Assembly: GCA_963576785.1 (NCBI GenBank)
Contig: OY756139.1
Coordinates: forward strand, 62,001 to 126,000
Origin: Chlorophyllum brunneum
Taxonomy: Eukaryota; Basidiomycota; Agaricomycetes; Agaricales; Agaricaceae
Direction: 5' to 3'
Length of the DNA stretch: 64,000 bases
Of this stretch, positions 58,343 to 64,000 are shown one piece after another (position 1 is the first letter of the stretch; each line of letters starts with the position of its first letter). The translations under genes were made by a program, and so were the position numbers. A model generated the notes under the pieces. That model was not told where the DNA came from. It did not search any database and saw only the letters and a list, made by a program, of their open reading frames with translations.

Positions 58343-60602
58343 ATGATGGCCGTGACCCTCCGGCGCTCTGGAAGGCTCCAGAATAACCAAAGTCGCGATC
58401 GCCCTTCGTCTGAAACGATAGAACAAGCCAACAATGTGATGGACACGTCAAACCTTGATGAAGACTTGGAACGTGCAACCGATGAAGGCAAAGTGAAGAA
58501 CCCGAAGAGCAATGTGTCTTCGAAACGTCGCAAGGTTGGGCCAAGTACTACAGAACAACCAGTTGACACGTCCCCGGAGCATGAAAATGCACAACAACGC
58601 GTTGCGAGACCTGATGCGCGTGTGAGAGGCCGACGTGGACACTTGAAGCTCATGACTGAAATACCCATCGACACGCTTCATGAGATCTTTCTTGAATTGG
58701 ATCCTGTTGATCTCTTGCATTTGTCTTGGGCAAGCAAGAGTTTACGTGCCATCGTCATGGAGAAATCTGCCAGGTACATATGGGAACACGTGAGTTCCGC
58801 TCGATTCTTTTCATCGTCTGGTGTCCTCAATAATCTGAATTACTAGGCATTTGAGCGGCTGTATGCGTCAGAAAATCCTCCGCCACTTTGTCCTGAGGAT
58901 ATAAACCTTGCTCAATATACTCGTTTTCTGTTTGATAAGAAATGCATGGTGCGTGCCTAGCTCATTCATCAGGTTACTAACATATATGAATGATTACGAT
59001 TAGGTATGCGCTATTGGCCATGGGCGCTGGACATCATGGATGATGCGACTACGAGCTTGCTGGAACTGCCTCTTGAGTGATCGGTATGTAAACTTGACTC
59101 CACCTCATAGGAAGATAACAACCCGGGTTTCTCAGATTCTCAGCTTCCTCTCATGTTTATATTCCTCCTGGTCTTCTCAGTATTCGGGCGAGTAGGTGTC
59201 TTTGATCTTCACTCCAATGGTCTGTTAAGCTCAGCTTGACCCCCTCTAGAAAAACAGTTTTTCTGCCTGAGCAGTGACTATGTCGAGGCGAGAAGTGACA
59301 AAGGAATATCCGAAAGTGAGAGGTATAAACTGCGTCATGCAAGGATAAAGGTGAGTAATTTGTATTATCTTAAGAGTACCCTGAAGTGTGTTTATTTACC
59401 AGGACAATGACACATTCCAAAACTGGGAAAATAATCGTTCCAACGACCGGAAAGAAGAGTTGGATCAGATGAGAATTGAACGAAAGACGGCGTAAGTCTT
59501 CACTTGATAGTTTTTGCCGGAGTGGCGACTAAAGAGTATAATACAACAGGATTCTAAAGAAGTTGGAGGAGTTGGGTATGGAGCTGTTTAATAGGATATT
59601 ATCGAAAAGCTAACAATTCCAGGCTGGCCGGTGGCTGAGATCGAAGTGATCACCAACGGTGAAATCACCAAACATCTTCCAGGGTTTGGAAGGGCCAAAA
59701 AACTCACGAACAGCGGTACGGCGATTCGTAACTGCACCTACATCTGATTCTAGCTAACCCGAATCCGCAGATTGGAAGGACCTCGAGCCTAAGCTCACGA
59801 AGACCTTGAAAGAGCTGAAAGCCAAGCATGTCGCTGAACAGTACAACACCAAAGCACACACTCGCTGGCTGGCCTTTGTTCAAAAATTCACTACATGGAC
59901 CCTCGCCCAGACCATGAACCCATCATTCCTACCGCGTCCTGTTGACATCGCCATTGAAGAGCCTTTCAAATCCATCATATTCACCCAAAGCATGGCAAAC
60001 GCTAAATTTCAACTAGACGATATCGATCGTGTCGCGAAAGAGTGGATAGAATCCCGAAACAAGTTTTTGATATCTTTGCTTCCTCGGGATCTTCAAACCA
60101 CTTATGTGGATGATAAACAATCGTTGCGACCACTTGCAATTCTTCATTTCATTGGAGGACCTGGAGCTAGTGGCTCGCTTGAACACGTTTGCAATTATCG
60201 TCCTGGTTTGTATCTCGATACACCAAATTCCCACGATCGCGACATTCTCGTATTGTTGAGAACTTGTTTCTCTGCGACTAATGGTGATGGACCGTGGAAC
60301 TGGGAATGCAGAAATTTGATCAAATTTAATAAAGAGTTACATGATGTTACCAAAGGCGTCTTGGGCCTCCTCGGACTGGACCCGTACACCACTACCTCTT
60401 CGCAGTTGGAACAATGCAAACAAGAATTCAAATGCCTTGAATGCGAAGGTAAGTGGAATCCCCCGAGGTGTGGGTATGAAATGGTAAGCCTCCGCTCTCT
60501 TCGTTAGAATTTGAGGATAATAGCGAGATTCAGGTTAAGCACGAGGCTTCATTTCATCGGGATCGGAAAGTGAGATGGGCCCCAGCGGAGCCCAAGGTTT
60601 GA
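58343..60602 (+). CDS. F-box protein (intact paralogue)
   Basis: Probable substrate receptor of an SCF ubiquitin ligase; target unknown. Ten exons (58343-58789, 58847-58948, 59004-59083, 59136-59191, 59250-59350, 59403-59491, 59550-59575, 59623-59715, 59771-60483, 60534-60602) sum to 1776 nt, or 591 residues. The N-terminal 100 residues are basic and disordered (TLRRSGRL, then KRRKVGP, a possible nuclear signal). The F-box is at about residues 107-150: LKLMTEIPIDTLHEIFLE, LDPVDLLHLSWASKSLRAIV. The rest matches no repeat type I know and contains a CLECEGKWNPPRC motif near the end. Two ATG codons stand at the start (58343 and 58346). The left paralogue at 49536 is dead. Confidence 0.82.
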
Positions 60603-61419
60603 TTCTGCATCTTCGGCATTGGAGGATTGGTATTTAGTTTGAGATATAATTTTATATTGATTCTACTTTGTTTGTCATATTCGCAACGTAGTAATTCGCC
60701 TCGTATTACAGTCTGGAAAGGTTGTTTTGCCAGATGGGCGTCAATGGAGTAGACGATCTTGGGAGATTGGTGGAGACCACCCTACTTATGCTAAGATTGA
60801 ATGCTTGACCCTGTGAGGTAGTGCAGGATTTGAAGTAAGTCGTGCTTTGTGAATAAATACTGTGTGCATCGTCTATCTGGACCCTCGTATTTAGGTACGT
60901 ATAACAGAGACTCGTGATGGAGTAGGACATAATCTTGGATTATTCTTCCTCAAGAGCAGTGTCATATCCCGACCCAGATGCCTATCATGGATCTATCATT
61001 GTCCACAAGCACTTTCAATCTAACCACTGGCAGTACTGGGTGGTTATATCGTAAGCTCAATCGAGGTTGGGTTTAGGTCGGACTTGGTACCGATGTATCA
61101 AGTTTCGCGATGCTGATACTGAACCACCATACAAGTCTCGTTAGCGTTTATTCCACCCTCGGAGCCCTCTTACCTCCTCTGTGAAATCCATAGCCTCCGG
61201 CTGGATCTAGTAGTTAAGATTCTACTTAGCGTGGATTCCCTGCAACTCAGTAAGTCTTGTATAATATACCGATTGATGGTGGACATCACGTGCATAATGG
61301 CTGTGCGATAACATCTCATGATCATAATTTCCGCAATCTCGGTTTCCGCGAACGGGGGGGTGTTACCATATGGTTCAGAGAATGACTCCATATCTGACTC
61401 TTAACCTCATACCACCATC
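60603..61419. other. intergenic, no gene recognised
   Basis: Short open frames only. The right end is the promoter region of the aldo-keto reductase. Confidence 0.4.
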
Positions 61420-62486
61420 ATGTCAATTGCTTCATTCCAACTACACGATGGTACTTCGATCCCTTGGTTAGCTTGGGGAAATGGTTCAGCTGTACGAGAT
61501 AGTGAGGATGCGATAGAGAAAGGCAGACAAGTGGGATAAATCATATTGATACTGCACAGTTGTACAAGTATGAAAAGGAGACGGGGGAGTCGATCAAGAG
61601 GGCTTTTCTTATGAAAGATAAAGTTTTTGTTACTTCTAAACGTATGTGCAACCTTTCCGGTCACTTGTCGTCATTGATTCAAAATTCTCGTAGTCTCATG
61701 GGATATGGATGATACGACGGTTCCTTTGAATGAAGTTCGCACTCGCGTTGAAACATCTCTACAAAAACTAGGATTCATTCCGGATCTCTTCTTGATCCAT
61801 AATCCTCTTATCGCCGTACCTGGTGAACTAGGATCGATGTGGAAGATCCTCGAGGAGCTCAAAGATGAGGGAAAGTTGAAGAGTATTGGCGTTAGCAATT
61901 TCCGCCCTCAGGACTTGAAGGCCGTTTTGGCTGTAGCCAAGCACAAGCCTGTGGTTAACCAGGTATGGGATCTACGATTTCCCTTAGCCGCTGGACTGAC
62001 GTCGTGGCGATCCTCTAGCTCGAATATCACCCTTATGTTCTAACACACCTCGAGCCGGTTTTGGCTATCCAAAAAGAACATGGTATTTTGACAGAGTCGT
62101 TTGGTTCCCTTACGCCTCTTATCCGTCACCCAACTGGCGGCCCCTTAAAACCCATCCTCGAAAAAATCGCCGCCAGGTTATCCCAACAACATGGTGAAGT
62201 CCTCAACCCCGCAGCCGTCTTACTACTGTGGACTCGTGCGCAAGGCGTCATAACGGTTAGCACTAGCGCAAATTCTCAACGTATCAAGTGGCTTGGAGAA
62301 GTAGCCCGTTTGCCACAGTTATTGTCCGATTCCGATATTGCCGAAATCACCAATGTCGGGAAGACAATCCATTTCAGAAATTACGTGGGTTCTATTCTTA
62401 CTCAGAATGAATCAGTGACTAATATCCTAAATAAGACCGAGCACATGGAGAAGGATTTCCCACTCCCAAATTTACCGAGCCAATGA
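61420..62486 (+). CDS. aldo-keto reductase, frame broken by one base
   Basis: NAD(P)H-dependent carbonyl reductase of the AKR superfamily. Exons are 61420-61641, 61694-61962, 62019-62384 and 62436-62486. The catalytic tetrad is visible: Asp in HIDTAQ, Tyr in QLYKYE, Lys in FVTSKL and His in LFLIHNP. Other family parts are SIGVSNFRPQDL, VVNQLEYHP and the C-terminal EHMEKDFPLPNLPSQ. Exon 1 is 222 nt long, but the reading phase across its junction requires one base more. After QVG the sequence GTGGGATAA reads stop, whereas one added G in the run at 61531-61535 restores the family frame. This is either a true frameshift pseudogene or a homopolymer sequencing error. The repaired length would be about 302 residues. 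The last intron (51 nt) has no stop and could be retained. Confidence 0.8.
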
Positions 62487-62749
62487 AGAAGTTGATTGGG
62501 ATTAACGTACATCGGGAAATAAACTATTCCTATTGTATCCCGTTTGGAAGGGACAAAACCCTCATGGAGAGGCTAAGAAATACCTTCATGCAAGTGATCT
62601 TCGTGGCTCTGCGACCGGGAGCCAATTTCGAGCTTACTTCCTATTCTTCTCGGAAACAAAGAAAGTATTTGTCTGTGGATTGTACAACAAGGTTCGTTGT
62701 CATGATGAGATATCTACTGTAAAAAGCCAATGTCCTTCCAATATCCAAT
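62487..62749. other. spacer between convergent genes
   Basis: No gene is seen. Open frames here overlap the 3' flanks of the two reductase genes. Confidence 0.4.
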
Positions 62750-64000
62750 TCAGCTCGTGACATTGTGGGTTTGCAGAGGCATTACAGTCTGTATCGTCTT
62801 GCTTAGCATTTTAGCCTTCGTTGCCTCAAGTGTAACCAGTCCACCAAATTCTGCATCTTTGCTCCCACTGTTTCGATAATCCTGATCCATCTTTAGTGCA
62901 GAATGGAAGAAATCAAGTATCTTCAATGCGGGCTGACAAAAACTCCAGTCAGTGATCCAATCGCAACAAAAAAGAACAGGGATGATACATGACTCTCTAA
63001 ATCCTCCGGCTTGTCGTCTTTCGCCTTTTTCAATAAGCAATTGATCCATTCAGAGAACGGAATCAAAGGCAGACGAGTTGGATTTATATTCAATGAATCC
63101 ACTACAGCATCTCGAGTAGCTTCGATCACGAAATTCCAAGGTACAGGTTCCGGGTGTGTAAGATTGATAACAAAGGGAAGTGGCTCCTTTGTCAATGCGA
63201 GATCCAGGATTGCTTGAGCCGCCGAGTCTATTGATAGCCAAGACACAAGCTATCAAAAATGCAATTAGCTTGTGTACATTTTAATTTTATTGCCACGGAA
63301 ACGTACTCCAGGCGAGAACGGGAAGCCACCTAAAGCGATACTCAATTTGACCAATGCAGAAAATCATTCTGCTGTAGGCCACGCTCCTTTGGTGGAAGAG
63401 GCACTAAGCTGTCCGATACGAATGGAACATGCTTTCAAACCGCTGCGTTCAAGAATCCTATCGACGAATTGGTAATAAGCCAAAAAGGACAGTATCAAAG
63501 GGAGTTAATACGCACCCGTTCGGCAACGTATATACTCTCTCCATAACCACCCCCAACTGCGAACTTCGATTGTCGAACGACCTCCTCCGGATATGGTCCT
63601 AGGTTTCGATTCCAAGATTGCGCGGACGATAAGGATGAAGTGAACATGAATCTGACAATTGAAGCCTGGGGACCTTGCCGTACTATATCGATGAGATTGC
63701 GAACACCCCGTACATGGGATTCAAATGATGCCAGTGTAAGGTTGAAGTCAACCTTCCAAGAATTGTCAATGACAAGTGTCACGGATTGTTGGATCTATAA
63801 AATTCAGGAGACACGTTGAGAATGTTAGGTTTTGGAATAACTGGCGTGTATGTACCTCTTGGTAGAGCTCCTTGTTAATGCCCAAATCGGTTTTCGACAA
63901 ATCTCCTTCCACAAAACGCAGTTTCTGAGATTTGAGCAATTGAAAGTCCAGGCCAATTTCCTCGAACTTGCGATGGGGCCTCTCCTCGATGTCACGATCC
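62750..64000 (-). pseudogene. 3' part of an NRPS-like adenylate-forming reductase, with lesions
   Basis: The C-terminal thioester-reductase (NAD-binding) domain of a fungal NRPS-like or carboxylic-acid reductase; the adenylation and carrier domains would lie beyond the window. Exons are 64000-63856 (partial), 63794-63516, 63457-63307, 63249-62989 and 62932-62750. Motifs are LRFVEGDLSKTDLG, VDFNLTLASFESHVRGVRNL, FMFTSSLSSAQSW and YGESIYVAER (the YxxxK-like catalytic region has Y-V-A-E-R), then SIRIGQLSA and VSWLSIDSAAQAI. Two defects are visible: an in-frame TGA at 63366-63364 where a Trp codon is expected (PTAE, stop, FSAL), and a one-base phase mismatch at the 63515 donor, consistent with an extra G in the CGGG run. 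Together they suggest a decayed gene, unless both are sequence errors. Confidence 0.75.

Overview
The window is nuclear DNA from a filamentous basidiomycete, most likely an Agaricomycete close to Rhizoctonia/Ceratobasidium. This taxon is an inference from gene content. The support is dense genes cut by many 47-60 nt introns with CTNAC-like branch points, a G-alpha with a DSGIL tail, an Spt7 and a Cdh1 homologue, a basidiomycete-type laccase, an adenylate-forming reductase, CFEM and small secreted cysteine-rich proteins, F-box genes and decayed Copia and Gypsy elements. There is no bacterial, organellar or viral gene order. Coding sequences were assembled by hand from splice sites; where exon lengths are given they sum to whole codons. 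|| Layout. 0.8-2.3 kb: G-protein alpha subunit (+). 4.4-12.5 kb: membrane-protein cluster (-) holding a 1108-residue two-unit protein, a collapsed pseudogene copy of it, and a fungal rhodopsin-like protein with a truncated duplicate. 14.7-17.3 kb: a proline-rich unknown protein and a small probably acylated protein (+). 17.5-23.7 kb: a tandem duplication of about 3 kb carrying two more members of the membrane-protein family (-), its scar lying in the first coding exons of the MFS sugar transporter at 23.5-25.9 kb (+). 26.6-35.5 kb: surface and secretome genes, namely a single-pass membrane protein, a laccase (-), a short secreted peptide and two paralogous 8-cysteine secreted proteins. 36.4-44.1 kb: a run of minus-strand genes, namely a ubiquitin-like protein, a penta-EF-hand protein, Spt7 of SAGA and a tandem-CFEM secreted protein. 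46-49.3 kb: an unrecognised ORF series and Cdh1 (+). 49.5-60.6 kb: two F-box paralogues, the left one dead, flanking about 7 kb of rearranged Copia/Gypsy remnants that are almost free of CpG. 61.4-64 kb: an aldo-keto reductase (+) with a one-base frameshift, and the 3' part of an NRPS-like reductase (-) with a nonsense codon and a frame break. || Main themes. (1) A lineage-type membrane-protein family has grown by tandem duplication and in one case by head-to-tail fusion of two units into one predicted gene. (2) Recent duplication appears at several scales: whole genes, a 3 kb unit, domain plus intron inside the CFEM gene, and a conversion tract between the F-box copies. (3) The retroelement block shows extreme CpG loss that stops at the F-box gene boundaries. 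(4) Splicing is intricate: copper-ligand microexons in the laccase, an intron directly after the transporter start codon, three GC-AG introns, and three stop-free introns with lengths divisible by three.
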